DNA from: Epiperipatus broadwayi
Lineage: Eukaryota; Onychophora; Udeonychophora; Euonychophora; Peripatidae
Assembly (NCBI GenBank): GCA_028023455.1
Contig: JAQFVV010000001.1
Coordinates: 21,585,401-21,649,400, forward strand
Direction of reading: 5' to 3'
DNA length: 64,000 nt
Positions 17,243 through 30,720 of this stretch are shown here, in pieces. The translations under genes and the position numbers were made by a program. The notes under the pieces are model-generated. The model was not told where the DNA came from, searched no databases, and saw nothing but the letters and a program-made list of their open reading frames with translations. The first letter of the stretch is position 1. Each line of letters begins with the position of its first letter.

Positions 17243-20200
17243 ATATCAATATTATTCGCAATGATTCTTGGAGATTGAAATTAGGAAAAATAGATTCCTA
17301 TAAGTTTAATATCTTATTGTTTAGTAGATAGGAGTCAGCGGTTCTTATTATTCTATATAATTGTACAAATGTTAAAGAAATTATATATGTGTTATATTTT
17401 GTTGTTATTTTACATACTATTTAAAATTTTGTTAATAATTATTGTTATTCATGTAAATAAATTGATATTGTAAATACAGTGGTTGAGGGAAGTCTTTGTT
17501 TCAATTTGGAATTATTTTCACCACTTTGTCATATCCAAACACACAAATTATTGGTAGTATTATATAGAAAAAAACTGATAAATTTAATTGTTTATTAAAT
17601 TCAATCACAATTACTTGAATGAGAACATTTAATAGCATTATAGTTTTCATTTAAAAATGGTTATATCTTTATAGTCACATGGAAATTTCTTATGAAAATA
17701 TATTTGAGTTCATTTCAAATACCTTCAGAAGAGTATATGAATATCAGATATTGATATGAAAATATTTTAGACAATTTAATTAAAGTTTTATATAAAATCA
17801 AGAAAGTTGATTATTTAGCTGACTAAAGGTAAAATGAAAGTTATTTTGAATAATGATTATATTTTAAGATGATAATAAAAGTAGTTCATTTTATAAGTAG
17901 TAGTTAGTTATAAGTTATAGTTATATTAATTGCCAGAAAATATGATGATGATTTACAATTGGGAATTTATTATTCTTATTAAAAAGATATACTAATTCTA
18001 ATGAAATAAGTTGAAGTATAGTATAATGTTAGATGTGGTTATGAACAAGATGATTGGATCTTAGTAAAATTCCTCTTATTATTCAATTATCTTAAATAGA
18101 GGAATTATTATGTTATCATATTGGAATAAGTAAGAACCTTGAGATATGCATAAGGTAGTAGTGGTTATTATAAAAGATATAAGATTAAAATATATTTTAT
18201 TAATTTGATGGGATTAATTCAAAATGTCATGGAAAGAGATATATAGTTTTTGTTTTTTTTATATATATTAAAACCCACTCTCTTTTAACTGTCTTAGTAA
18301 ATCTACCTTATGAATTATTTGATAAATAATTATAATCAATTGTTGAGTTTCATGACATAATATTTTATATGATTTATGGTTTAATGTTAGAGCTAGGCAA
18401 TAGATAGATTTAAAGTGTATAGTAAGAAATGTAGAGATCCAGGGCAGACAAGTTGTAGTAGAAAGATAGATTTTTGATGCTTAAGTGTCTAGCCATATTA
18501 TGGCCTAATCTTAAAACAAGAAAAACAAATTAGAAAGTAAAATATTTTTTTTTTTGTTTTTGTTGTATAAATTACACATACATAGAAAAGGAAAGGTTAC
18601 AATATATATGTTTCAAACTAATGGAATTTTTTACAAACTATGCTTAATTTATAGCAGATGGCTTGGATAATAATAAAAATAATGAAGTATTTTTAAATAT
18701 TTATTATAATAATAAAAAAATTATTTTAATATTTACTGCTAAATTTATCTTTTAATGCACAAGAAACTATTCTAATGATTTTAATTATTATTTACTATAG
18801 TAAGCATGTGTATGCCAAGGTACATGTGTGTATATATGTCAGTATAACCCATAGATGTCTTAAAGTTAGCATATGGTTATATAATACGAACATCATGCCA
18901 TAATATGTAGTGGAATGTATGGCTTTCAAGCATAATAAAATAAAACATTTTTCACAAACTATATAAAGGATTTTTAAGAAATTGTCTTGCTTTAATATCC
19001 AAAAGTATGAAATCTAATAAGCATAATTTTTGGCAAGTTATGGAGTTTAAAGTACATCATTTAAAAAACTAAATAAATATTTATCTATCATTTCATTTTA
19101 ATTTAAAATATTTTAATTAATAATTGAAAATGGCATCACAAGCTCAGTTTTACCATGGCCATATGTATAAGCTTGACGGTATAAATTTTTCTTAGCAAAA
19201 ATTTTTAAGCATAATGAAATATAAGAAGATAATTTCTCCTAAAAGCAAGCTCTTTTGCCTTAAAATATGAACCATAGCTGCATTAACACAATAACTATTT
19301 TCAAATAAAGACAAGCAAAAGTAAACATTTATTAAACAATTTTTTTAATTTGGTACTAATTAAAGTTTTAATACCCACAATATCTCTGGGTGTAACATAA
19401 ATAAAATCTTAATTTTCTTACATTTTAACTAGCTATAAAGATTTTGTTAATAATAATAATCATATTAAAAAACAAAACATTCACACATGCAAGCACATAT
19501 TTTCTTTTGTTTAGTGTATAAATGTTTACTAAAAATTTAATTAACTGACTATCTAGACAAAATATAAAATAGAATAAAAATGTAAGATATTCATAAATGT
19601 GTGCATATCTGATACTCGTAATCTTTTTCTGGAATATTTTATTTGACTAATTTTGAAAAAAATAGAAAGAAAAAAAATCCATATATACATATTTATATAA
19701 TATTATTGAAAAATTGCTGTAATGTGTTTCTATTGATGATGATCATAGTTTCTTGGATCTGATTTAATTAGTAATATGATAAAAGCATGAAATTCATTAA
19801 ATTTCTGTGGAAAGTTGGTAAGCATTTTAACTATGGAGGGCTTTATATACAAAAACATTAAAATATATAATTTAATTCTTTTTCTTAATCTATAATTTCT
19901 GATTATTTAGTAAGTGATGACAAATTATTAACATATAATATAACTTGGCAAATCAATAAAAATAATAATGTTTGTCTGAAAGTTTGTGATGATAACATTG
20001 TGGTATTAATTATTAGTTGAATTATTTCAATCATTTAATATTAAGAACTTACTGTCTTTAAAAAAATTTTAAACTTTATTTTAACTTTCTAAATACATTC
20101 ACTTGTTAGTAATAGCACACATGTTAGTATTTAACACAACATTTTGAGTGATGTTATTCTCCACTTTATTTCTTATTGGTCTAATAGTAATAGTACGAAC

Positions 20201-20355
20201 ATCAAACTTGGAACTTTAGATTCTTGAATATTGGATTTTTAAGGTAACACTATCAAAACTCTAAAGGTACAGGTTCAATTCTCATGCTAATACTGTCATT
20301 GGTCAGCCCAGCAACACTTGAAGAGGATAATAATACCATTCAAAATGTTGTTTTC
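17243..20355. other. AT-rich DNA without recognisable genes
   Basis: No ORF above noise. A B-box-like GGTTCAATTCT at 20273-20283 has no convincing A box, so I do not call a SINE there. Confidence 0.5.
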
Positions 20356-20471
20356 AATACTAACCTGCAATGGTGGCCAAGTGGTCAGCACAGCTGCCTT
20401 ACAAGCAGTTATCCCAGGTTTGTGGGTTCACTTCCCATCGGATGCTTTGACACATAAAAAATACTAACCTG
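20356..20471 (+). mobile_element. tRNA-derived SINE copy 2 with 12-bp target duplication
   Basis: The body is about 20368-20459. The A box TGGCCAAGTGG fits the polymerase III consensus. The B box is decayed to GGTTCACTTCC. The 3' tail is TGCTTTGACACATAAAAA. AATACTAACCTG at 20356-20367 is repeated exactly at 20460-20471. The tail and the spacing of boxes place it in the same family as copies at 10.5, 33.5 and 46.4 kb. Confidence 0.85.
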
Positions 20472-21150
20472 TGTTCCTATTACTAATAGGTGAATGTATA
20501 TAGAAAGTCTAAACAACGTTTACAATTTTTCTAAAGATGTCAAGTTTTTAATATTAGATAATGAAAATATTCCAACAAATAATTAATAATAAAATCAATA
20601 GTTATTAAATAAATAATTATTTTTTTGTTTTGTTTTTTTTTTAAAAATGATAAGCTTTAACATAGTTTATCAATCAACATTTTAACTTTAGGAAAAATAT
20701 ATTTTAAAAGTTATTCATAACGTTATTTAAGTTCTTAGAGAAATTTTCCAAATTTAAAAGTTTTACATTATTTATTTTCCACCAATTAATCTATTCCTCA
20801 CTTTGACTAATTATAATTTTACTTTAAATTTGTTAGAGTTTAAAATTTTTATAAAAAAGTCAAGTAAGCCCAGGAGCAAATTGAAACTTAAGGTTAAATT
20901 TGACATAATAGCAAAATAAAAATGTGCAGAATAAAATCAAATAGGAAAATTTTTCACTTATGTAATGTGAAGTTTGTTCTAGAATAAATTTTTCCTCTAC
21001 ATTTTGTAGGCAATTTTTTTTGTAACTTTCACAATCAGTATTCAGATATGAAAATAAATAAAATGTAGAATAATGCCAAGCAAAAAAAACATTGCATTAA
21101 ATCTATTACATAAAAGTATTTTATACATCTCACATAATTTATTTAGATTT

Positions 21151-21542
21151 TTGAAAACCATGCACTCTTCACAAACCTGGAACTTTAATTGTAAATATAG
21201 TGGATATGAGTTCAGACTTTTAAGCACCCACCAATTATCGACACTATCTCATACAACTGATATACATAACCACACATGTAGAAAAGATAAATAATCACCA
21301 ATATATGTATTTCATGCTAAACCAGCACTCATTAGTTGATCCAGATTATCATCTCCCACACATATATATAGTCAGTGTTCAGTTTACATTAAGATAGCAA
21401 ATCTTCACCCTTTAATGGATAGATTTAAATCTACTCCAACTTCCAACTTTTCAGCCATCCATATCATTAAAAATCTGATGATGGAAAACCAAATCCCATG
21501 CTGATGCCAACATTATTGCCAAGCCCATGTTGACCTGAGGTC
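21151..21542 (+). repeat. dispersed repeat unit, copy 1
   Basis: About 392 bp starting at TTGAAAACCA and ending at the CCCATGTTGACCT block. It is alignable end to end with the unit at 21626 with scattered substitutions. An inverted fragment lies at 12196-12390. No tRNA boxes, no terminal inverted repeats and no shared ORF were seen, so its class is unknown. Confidence 0.88.
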
Positions 21543-21625
21543 ACTCTTACCCCTCATGTATAGGACCCTATCCATTTAAATACATAGAAGAGGGATGGGC
21601 AGGATACAAGCTTATATGTAAATAT

Positions 21626-22021
21626 TTGAAAACCAGGCACTCTTCACAAATCTGGAGCTTTAATTGTAAATATAGGAAACTTGAATTCAGACTTTAAGCA
21701 CCCACCAACTACCCACAATATCTCATACAACTGATACACATGACCACACATATGTAGAAAAGTTAAATAATCACCAATATACATATTTCATGCTAAATCA
21801 GCACTAATCAGTTGGTCCAGATTATCATCTCCCACACGTATATATATAATCAGTGTTCAGATTATATTAAGAAAGCAAATCTTCACACTTTAATGGATAG
21901 GCTTCAATATACTCCAACTTTTAACTTTTCAGCCATCCATATCATTGAAAATCTGATGGTGGGAAAACCAAATCCCATGCTGATGCCAACATTATTGCCT
22001 AGCCCATGTTGACCTTAAGTC
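21626..22021 (+). repeat. dispersed repeat unit, copy 2
   Basis: Same unit as 21151-21542, with a start-to-start distance of 475 bp and an 83-bp unique spacer (21543-21625) between copies. The spacer makes simple tandem slippage unlikely unless it belongs to the ancestral unit. Confidence 0.88.
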
Positions 22022-24116
22022 AATTTATTTAGTTAAATTCTGGCCTGTCACTTGCTACACTTTTTATAAAGAAACCATTTCTTTTATAATCTTTAGTTGA
22101 AATCATATGAACTTCAAATAACTTATGATAAATTCAGAAATTTGGCTATTCTGATGGGGATTATTTAAACCCTTAAATAAATGTTTGCATAAAAATAAAA
22201 AATAAAAAATAATTTTACTATTTTTATTTTTAATAATTCTCACAGAAACTTATAACTTAAAAGAAAGATTATTCAAAAATGGCTAAAATGAGACAGCTTC
22301 TCTTTCATTAACTATTACTGTTGTTAAAATTAATAAACTCTGAAATGATAGTCCTGTTTAATAAACCATAATTAAATTTTTAACTTAAAACATGCATACA
22401 ACATTATTCTTTATAAATATTTTTTTAAATATTTACTTCTTACAGTTATTAAAAGTAAAAGTTCGTACATACATTTATTTTCAAAATGTTATTTACTTAT
22501 TTGTGTACTTGTGCATACTTAAAACATATGGATGAATGTGAATATTTGATATATTTTACATAATAGAAACAAACTTATTTTGTTTTAATTTTTTTTTAAC
22601 TACTAGTTTAATTTATCTCTTGTGACTGAATAAAATATTAATTGAAAATAAAAAGTAAATTTTGAATTTTTAAACTGTTATTTTTCTTAAGAAATATCTT
22701 TATTTCAATTAGCATACTCATTAATTGTTATGATATGTGTATATAACTAATTAAATTATTTAAATGTGGGACCACTTATACAAAACATTTTAAAAATCTT
22801 GAAGTAGTTCTCAATATAAAATTTGCCACACCAATCTCTTTCACTATATGTGCATTTCCTTGGAAATTCTGGTTCATCAGATAAGTTACAGATATGAAGC
22901 ACATATTCATTCTCTCAGAAATGAAGGTCAGACTTTTCTATTTATATATCTTGATATTTTAACAACAAATTATATACACATAAATATTTAATCCATTGAG
23001 ACATTAATATTTTTATTTCATAATTGTAAGGATAATTAATATCCACAATTTAATACCTAAGAAACTTAAATATGTCACTGTAAGAAATATATGTATAATA
23101 AATTAACAAATGCACTTGATAAATATTTGTAACTAATTATAGCTTTCAGATTTGGAATGCATTTATCAAAATCATTTGCATATATGAAAATAGTAAATAA
23201 ATGGAAAAATCCATACATATAACTAAAGAAAAATTACTAAGGAATGATATTACTTGGATAACAAGAAGTTAAAATCACTTGTTATCTAGATGGATTTAAG
23301 GTTTCTGGATTAAAGAAACTCACATCAAATTGGACTGTTTTACTTCAATGTATAGGCTGTTTTAAATATAGTAAATAAAATAGTTATTTAATATATGTTG
23401 AGATTTTGAGAACTAACAATTTTCTCATAAATCCCTAATTATAAACATGGATGTTTCAGTTTATTTGCTATTATTTATCTTTTACCTGTGTGAAAAAATT
23501 TAACTTGGTCTGACTTTTGTCTCCTTGTTAAATTTAGATAATCATAGTCAACTGGATAGATAATGGTTTTAATTGCTTGTTATCAGAATACCATTATTTG
23601 TTGGAAATTTTACTCTAATAATTTTTCTTTATTTGGTATTATTTTATCTTGATATCTATGAAAATATTTAATTAAAATATATATAACCACATAAACAATA
23701 ACTTTTCTTATATTATTTATATCAATATATCACTCTATTGAAAGATTTATCTTGCAAGTGTAAAATTCATTTGTTTGTTTTTCTAATTCATATAAAGATA
23801 GAAAATCTAACATGTGATATTAACTAGAGAATTAATTAGAGTAAGTTTCCAGTCACATCATATACTGTATTAACAAACTTCATTCAATATGGCAAATAAT
23901 TTAACCTCACAATATAGAGTTAATTTCCATATTCTTATAAATAAATCATTAAATATTTTTATAATAAGCATTGTAAAAAAAATCTGCATGAATTCATTTT
24001 ATATTTGCAAGGCAAATCTTTCAATAGAATGTAGTGCATTGATATAAACAACATAAAAATGTTCTAATTCCTGTGATTATGCACTATTAAAATGTATATA
24101 TATATATACAAACCAT
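22022..24116. other. AT-rich DNA without recognisable genes
   Basis: No gene or repeat unit that I can support. Confidence 0.55.
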
Positions 24117-24265
24117 TATACAAACCATTATACAATTACAAATATCCAGTAACGCCGTCTGTTTAAAGTTCTATATCTCAATAATAGCAAACCGTATTAT
24201 TGAGATATAGAACTTTAAACAGAGGGGCATTACTGGATATTTGTAATTGTATAATGGTTTGTATA
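24117..24265. repeat. 149-bp hairpin (small foldback or MITE)
   Basis: Arms 24117-24186 and 24195-24265 are almost perfectly complementary around an 8-base loop (24187-24194), with only a few mismatches and one indel near the CGCC segment. The left edge sits on an (AT)n run. It encodes nothing. Transcription would give a long stem, but the simplest reading is a non-autonomous foldback element. No target duplication could be separated from the AT-rich flank. Confidence 0.85.
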
Positions 24266-24301
24266 TTTTCTATAATTATTTCAGTTAGTGTTAACAGTAA
24301 C

Positions 24302-24306
24302 TTACT

Positions 24307-24344
<38 letters not shown>

Positions 24345-24378
24345 ATTACTTTTCATATATATATATATATATATAAAA
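24302..24378. repeat. 44-bp duplication carrying (AT)n
   Basis: TTACTTTTCATATAT starts at 24302 and 24346, each followed by (AT)n and AAAATTAAATTA. It directly precedes the truncated LINE. Confidence 0.85.
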
Positions 24379-24411
24379 TTAAATTAATTAAAATTAATTA
24401 ATTAAATGAAA

Positions 24412-26334
24412 TTAATAAGAAAATAACTGATACACTTTTAAAAACTGCAACAAAGATAGCTGGTAGAAGAAAGTCGCAATTGACCATTAACATTTCTACT
24501 GAGACTAGAGAATTAATGAAAGAATATGAAGATTTATAAAAACAATGCATTAAAAAAGATTGAATATCTCGACTTTTGTAAAATGGTACAAAAAAGAGTT
24601 GATAATGATATAAGAAAATATAATTGTGAACTAGCAAGGAAGGCTGTAGAAGAGAATAAAAGCCTCAAGTGTGTAAAACAACATTTTGATATTAGTAGGA
24701 AATTTATATCTACAATAAGAAAAAAGATGGAACTATTACTAAAAAGAGAGATGACATTATGAAATGAGTAGAAGAGTTCTATCAAGAATTATATAGGAAT
24801 AAAGAACAAGTATTCCCTACATCTATTATATCTTCTGAATTGCCCAGAATTTTAAATGAAGAAGTGAGACATGCAATTAAATCTATGAAGAAAGAAAAAG
24901 CTCCAGGTAATGATGGAATTATAATTGATATAATAAAAGAAGCAGATGAAAAAATAAAAAAAAGTTTGGCAAAATTATATACTAAATGTCTAAATGATAA
25001 AGATGTACCAAATGATTGGAATAATGCAGTATTAATAGTAATATTTAAGAAAGATGATAAAGAAGATATTAGAAATTACAGACTTATTAGCCTTTTATCA
25101 GTTTTATACAAAAATTTTATCAAAATAATTGCAACTCATCTACAGAGAACATTGGATTTCAACCAACCAAGAGAACAAGCTGGATTTAAAAGTAGCTTTA
25201 GTACAGTAGATCATATCCAAGTATTGAGAGAAGTTATAGAAATGACCAATGAATATGAGTTATTATTATGCTTTGGATTTGTAGATTATGAAATGGCATT
25301 CGATTCTATAAACATTTCTTCAGTGATTAAAGCATTGGATCATCAAGTTATAGATCCAGAATATTGTCATATTTTGAAAAATATTTATAAAAATGCAACA
25401 GCAACAATTAGATTACATAATGATACTAGGAAGGTTAATATTGATAATAATGTAAGACAAGGTAACTCCATATCTCCAAAACTATTTACAGCAGTGCTGC
25501 AAGAAGTATTTTGTGGATTAAAATGGGAAACTAAAGAAATAAAAGTAAGTGGAGATCATTTAAATCATTTGGATTTTGCAGATGATATAGTTGTTTTTGT
25601 AAACAATGCTTTAGAACTTCAGGAAATGTTGCAGGAGGTATCAAATGAAAGTAAGAAAGTAGGATAAAAAGTAAACATTAAAAAGACTAAAGTAATGTTT
25701 AATGGATTTTTTCAAAAGATGAAAATAAAAATTGATTATGGTGAGTTAGAAGAAGTTAATAACTACAAATACATTGGTCAGATTATTATTACAGATGGAA
25801 ACATAATGGATGAAATTAATCATAGAATTAAACTTGGTTGGAGTGCTTTTAGTAGAAATAACTTAATACTAAAAGGAAATATGCCTGTGTGTTTGAAAAG
25901 TAAGATTTTTATGAAGTGTGTTTTGCCAGTTCTTACTTATGGATCTCAGATTGGATACTTAAAAGAAGAGCAATTTAAAGACTTCAGGCTACTCAAAAAA
26001 GTATGGAGAGATGCATGTTAGGAGTAACAAGAAGAGATTGAAAATGCAATATAAGGGTAACAAACAAGTGTTACTGACCTCATTGAAAAAATTAAAAGAC
26101 TGAAGTGGAGTTGGGCTGGATATATTTCTAGAAGAGATGATAATAAATGGACAATGAAATCTTAAACTGGATTCCAAGAGATTGTAAAAGACTGAGTAAG
26201 AAACCACATTTAAAATGAATGGATGCAATAAGAAAGTGTGCAGGGTGCTTTGGTAAAGAGAGGCTAAAGATCAGAGAAGATGGATTGAACTTGAAAAGAC
26301 CTTCATCCTGCAGTGGATTGATAATGATTGACAA

Positions 26335-26337
<3 letters not shown>
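24412..26337 (+). mobile_element. 5'-truncated RTE-like LINE copy
   Basis: Collinear with positions 54455-56400 of the fuller copy at 53.1 kb, starting just before the reverse transcriptase and running to the 3' end. It is flanked on both sides by (AT)n. Where the fuller copy ends in GATGATGATGATGA, this one goes from GATTGACAATG straight into 80 bp of AT. It carries a frameshift near 24725-24735, TGA at 24765-24767, TAA at 25665-25667, and further damage after 26020. Confidence 0.92.
24840..26021 (+). pseudogene. RTE-like reverse transcriptase with one in-frame stop
   Basis: One reading frame holds most of the polymerase. It shows the APGNDGI and NYR-ISLLS blocks, QAGF (25169 onward), VDYEMAFDS with the first catalytic aspartate at 25302-25304, VRQGNSISPKLF, and FADD with the catalytic pair at 25581-25586. 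The only stop inside is TAA at 25665-25667, where the 55.7 kb copy has CTA (Leu). This region keeps the conserved QAGF glycine, which the longer copy has lost. The listed start is an internal methionine; no true N-terminus survives, since the endonuclease domain was never copied in. Enzyme role: RNA-templated DNA synthesis at the insertion site. It is dead. Confidence 0.88.

Positions 26338-26420
<83 letters not shown>
26338..26420. repeat. (AT)n microsatellite
   Basis: About 83 bp of pure AT at the 3' end of the truncated LINE. It may be the element's tail, the target, or later expansion. Confidence 0.95.
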
Positions 26421-26426
<6 letters not shown>

Positions 26427-28007
26427 ATATAATATCATGATAACTACTGGAATTACAACAACAAGCATACTTAATTTATTAAATTTAATACAAATCAGAA
26501 AAGTCATAATATGTTGGACTAAGATTGTTATAAAATTGATGGACATGGAAAACTGAAAAACATATAAATGAAAAACAATCAATGTTTTTTTTTAAAATGT
26601 AAAATTAAATTTAAATCAATAAAATTTAATTATTATAAATTTTTGGGAATGAAGTTGGGTAATTGATGTATGCACATAAGATTTATTTTTCATATTTGAT
26701 TTATTCATTTTTTTTGCCAACAGAATATTAATTTTTTTTAAAATTAATTTTATCAATTTGAAAAGTTGAATAGTTTTGATTTTATTATCATAATATGTAA
26801 TTCCATTTATTTTAAATCTGAATATTTAAATTTAAAATAACAATTTTCCATTTTAGCATGCATAAAAGCTTTCAAATTGCAAAATGAGTTCCTCTTTATT
26901 ATTTTTTATTTAATTCCTCAAAATTGAAGTAAAAAAAACAAGGCCTGCTAGTTTGTGATTTTTCAACATTTTCAAAGAATATGTAAAATAAGCAGAATGT
27001 TTTTATATATTGAATGAAAAGATAATTTAATATTCATTTCAATATTAACTTTCATGTTAAGATCTGTTCCAAGAAACAAGTTGAAATAACTAGGCAATAG
27101 AGTACTACCAAGTAATAACTTTTAATCACCATCAGTGGTAGTTTGATATTGTTTATTACACTTTTTCAATATTTATTCTAGCATTTTAATATTTAAAGCA
27201 ACAGCATAAACTTTAATTGTTTATTTGTGTTATTAAAATATATCATTCATTTTAATTTTTTAAAAGAAATAATAGCTGTTAAAGTAGTTAAAATGTTTCA
27301 TCATAACAAGAAAGCATATATTTAAAAAAAAAAAGCTGATTTTTATTTGCATACAATATTAACTGTTTTTCAATTCACATTATATTCAATTCCATGTACT
27401 TGTCGCAATTTACATCCCTTATTTCCTCTTCCACTATATTATAAGTGCATATTATAATATTAAGTGGGATTTATTTATTGAAAATGTTTACTTTCTGTAA
27501 TGACAAATCTTATACTATTTTTAACAAATTTGTTAAAAAGTCAAAAAAATTACAATATATTTTTAAATAGTTTTAAATATGAAACTTATTTTATTATCAA
27601 TCATTATTTTATCCAAACAAGTTTTTGTTATGAGGCTGTGAATTTTACTGTTTTGTTTTCTTGCTTTATTGTGAAGAAACTTTGATCAAAATATATAATT
27701 CTTATATCTGTAAGCTTGATTGACAAACATCAATATATAGATCCAAACTCAGGATTCTCATATTTAACATAATTCTGGCATTTTTAGTTACAAATAGTCA
27801 ACACCTTAAAATTTATAATCATTTAATCATATCAAAAACAGCCATGATTATAAAATACAACATTATTTATACTTTTGTAGAAAAAAAAATATAAAAGCAA
27901 TTATAAATGCCAAGACACTAAACAAAAACTAAAAAGAAATTATATTTGAAGTGGATAGCTAAAATAAGAAAGTTTACTGAAATGATATGGAAAACAAAAG
28001 TTGTAAG
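26421..28007. other. AT-rich DNA without recognisable genes
   Basis: Nothing supportable. Confidence 0.55.
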
Positions 28008-28050
28008 GATGTCAGGCAACTACTCTATCCATTATACCATGAGACTTTTG
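28008..28050 (-). repeat. tRNA-like 5' half (SINE or tRNA relic)
   Basis: The minus strand reads TCTCATGGTATAATGGATAG followed by an anticodon-arm-like TTGCCTGACA. TGGTATAATGG fits the A-box consensus exactly. No B box or T arm follows, so it cannot be a functional tRNA gene. The anticodon loop resembles a valine tRNA. Confidence 0.4.
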
Positions 28051-28134
28051 TTTGAAAATCAATTATTTTTTGCTGTAAATATTAATTCTTATTAATCACA
28101 ATGTCAGCACATAATACTTAAATAAGACTACAAC

Positions 28135-28400
28135 CTTAGTACATGTGTCTTGAGTGTCTAATTTATTACAAGAGAGACCTCTATAAATCTAAAAGCAAGA
28201 TTTGACTTTATAAAGATAAGAGCAGCTCACTCTTATCTTCAACCTATTTTTCTAAATATATAGGCAAATCTAGAGCATTTTGATTTAAGAGTGTGAAGCT
28301 AATAAATTCTTTACTGATTAAGTCCACTATTTCTGTTGCATTTAGATTTGTAGAGGTGTCCCTTGTAATAAATTAAGCACTCAAGGTGCATGTATTTAAG
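28135..28400. repeat. 266-bp foldback repeat
   Basis: Outer arms 28135-28197 and 28337-28400 are inverted copies with scattered mismatches. Inside lies a perfect 10-bp hairpin, AAGATAAGAG (28213-28222) against CTCTTATCTT (28230-28239). No ORF. It behaves like a MITE or foldback element. Confidence 0.8.
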
Positions 28401-29982
28401 TATTATTTTTTTGCTGTAATTGTTTGTTTTGAAATTGATTAAACTTTCATATTTTTTGTTTTTATTAAATATAAAACAAAATAAAAATTCAGTACTGCTT
28501 TTATATTAAAGCATATTAAATTTTTAAAAAATGTTATTATTTAAAATTGTATCAAATTTAAATTTTAAATTTTTTCAAAAAAAATCATTAAAGCAATTTT
28601 ATATCTTATTCTTACTTATAGTAAGTTGTAGTTCAAATTATATATTTAACCTCTAATTAAATTTTTATCCTAAACCTGCCATTAGTCTTGCAACTAATTA
28701 TAGTTTATTTCCATAGCAGTTGCTGGTACAAACTTAAATGAATTTAAAAAGGCTTTACATAATTTTAAAAGCTACTAATGGTAGGATCAGAAGCTATCTG
28801 TGATCCCCAAAAAAGTACAACAGGAAAAATGTAATTTTCTCTCACAAAATATACTTTTGTTTTTTAACTTGTACAATGTATGTTTTTATTTATATCATAT
28901 AAACAGAATAAGTTTATACTTAATTTGTTTACCTGCTTATTACTTTTTTTTAATTATTGAACCTGCATGTCTTAATAAGTATGTGATGTTTACATTTACA
29001 TTTTTAAGGCATTAGATTTTTAGAAAAAATGAGTCAACTGAAAATTTACTGATTGCAAGCAGAAAATAATTAGTGACTTTCTTATAACATTAATTAAATT
29101 TATATTTCAAAAAAGATTTTTGTTATTTGAATTTACACACTATCACATTTTCTGTTTATAATATTTACATAAAGCAGAATAGTGGTGTTTCAATCACTTG
29201 GCTTAAATTCACTTTCATACAGTAATTAGCAATTGTTTGATAGTTTTGTATTTATTTGATAGTGAAATCTGCATCTAGAATATACATTGATTTATTAATG
29301 CAAAAAAATTTCAACAGGTCACTCATTTATGGGAACCTGCTATAAAATCTCCAAAATACCCATGATTATATAATTTGTTTAGAGTAGTCACTCCTCTTGC
29401 AAGAGTATATCTTTTGTTTAAATCTAGAAAATAAAAAATTGTATAATTTCTATGGTTTTTTATATAATTATGATTATATGTTAAAATATTTATGAAATAT
29501 TTATTTTTTAAAAAGAATATTGTGATTAGACTCAAGTTTTATTTGAAAATATTTCATTATAAAAGAATACAAGTCAAAAGAAATATAATAACAAAGAAGA
29601 ATGTTGAGATTATCTGAGAAGGTAAAACTATAATTATTCTAGCTGTTATTTTTTTTTTAATAATTATAAATGAAATTTTAAATTCTAAAACATAATTTTG
29701 TTATTTTATGTATTTTTGAGAAAAACTTATTCAGATTTAGAAATGAAATTCAAATAAATTTTATTTCATTGAAAACATATTTTCTTTAGCAACTTCAAAA
29801 TAATAAGAGCTATTTTTCTGATTATATATTTCTAATTATTGCATTTTATATTTATAAGGTTTTTTAAGTTAATTTTTTACTAATTATATTCAAAGATTAC
29901 AAATTTTACATATAAGAAAATTTATAAAAAATATATATTTTTATAAATAAATAAGACTGGCATATAAAATTGTTTACATGTA
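28401..29982. other. AT-rich DNA without recognisable genes
   Basis: Nothing supportable. Confidence 0.55.
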
Positions 29983-30720
29983 TTAATAAAAAAATATATT
30001 TAACACATAATGAAGAAGTGAACTGTTTACAGAGGAAAAGAAAGAAAAGCAAGGCTCCAAGGGGCAATGTATGATATCTGGAAGAGCTAATGCCCTGTCC
30101 CTATTTCTAATTTTAAGTATCTCATTGTAAAACGTGGACTGCAATTTACTGGATGTAGGACTAAAACAAAAATGGCATCTCAAGAAACAAAGGGTAAACA
30201 ATAAAAATTGTAATCCTAATAGAGAGAAAGAGACCATGTTTTATACAGTCAATGAAAGTGTCGATAGATAAAGCATGTGATCTGTTGATTGACTTAATAT
30301 TTCTATAGACAAAAAGAGCAGAATATTGTAGAAAAATATGATGTATTGTCTCTTCAGACTTGTGTCAGTGTGGATAAGTAAGATCAACATTAGCATTCAT
30401 CATTCTTTGTGATAAAAAATGACTCATGGGATGAGGTTCTAAATTGATTTTAATAAGGAAATCAAAATATTTTGGTTCCAGATACCAGAATTTAAATTTT
30501 GAAATAACCTGTTAGTAAAATATTTTCCAGGAAAGATTGAAAAAACATATCTCTGCTGGATGGTGGTGTAACAGTAGGATTGGCCATGATAAATTTCAGA
30601 GCATCTGGGTACTCAGAAACAAATTTAAAGACAGTTAAATGACCTTTGAAAATAAAAGGTAAAGATTGAGTGAAGAGAAATGCCATTATCTTTGATATGT
30701 TTATGAAAGACTCTAATACT
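29983..30720 (-). mobile_element. 3' end of an L1/Tx1-like LINE (zinc-binding tail)
   Basis: On the minus strand a frame near 30230-30420 reads PH, then a stop where Cys is expected, then HKSEETIHHIFLQ. This is the layout of the zinc-binding domain at the end of L1/Tx1-type ORF2 proteins (C-x2-C, then EET-HLF, then C). The frame upstream (30492-30686) is probably the linker before it. Two of the expected cysteines are lost and several stops are present. The stretch has visibly more G+C than its flanks. The reverse transcriptase itself is missing. The clade is inferred from this one motif. Confidence 0.5.

Noticed and set aside
20273-20283. B-box-like GGTTCAATTCT
   Set aside because: Last bases deviate, no A box at the right distance, and no shared tail.
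26271-26582. ORFs containing long Tyr-Ile runs (also near 41.4, 49.5, 57.5 and 60.6 kb)
   Set aside because: Frames through (AT)n tracts; the non-repeat parts resemble nothing.
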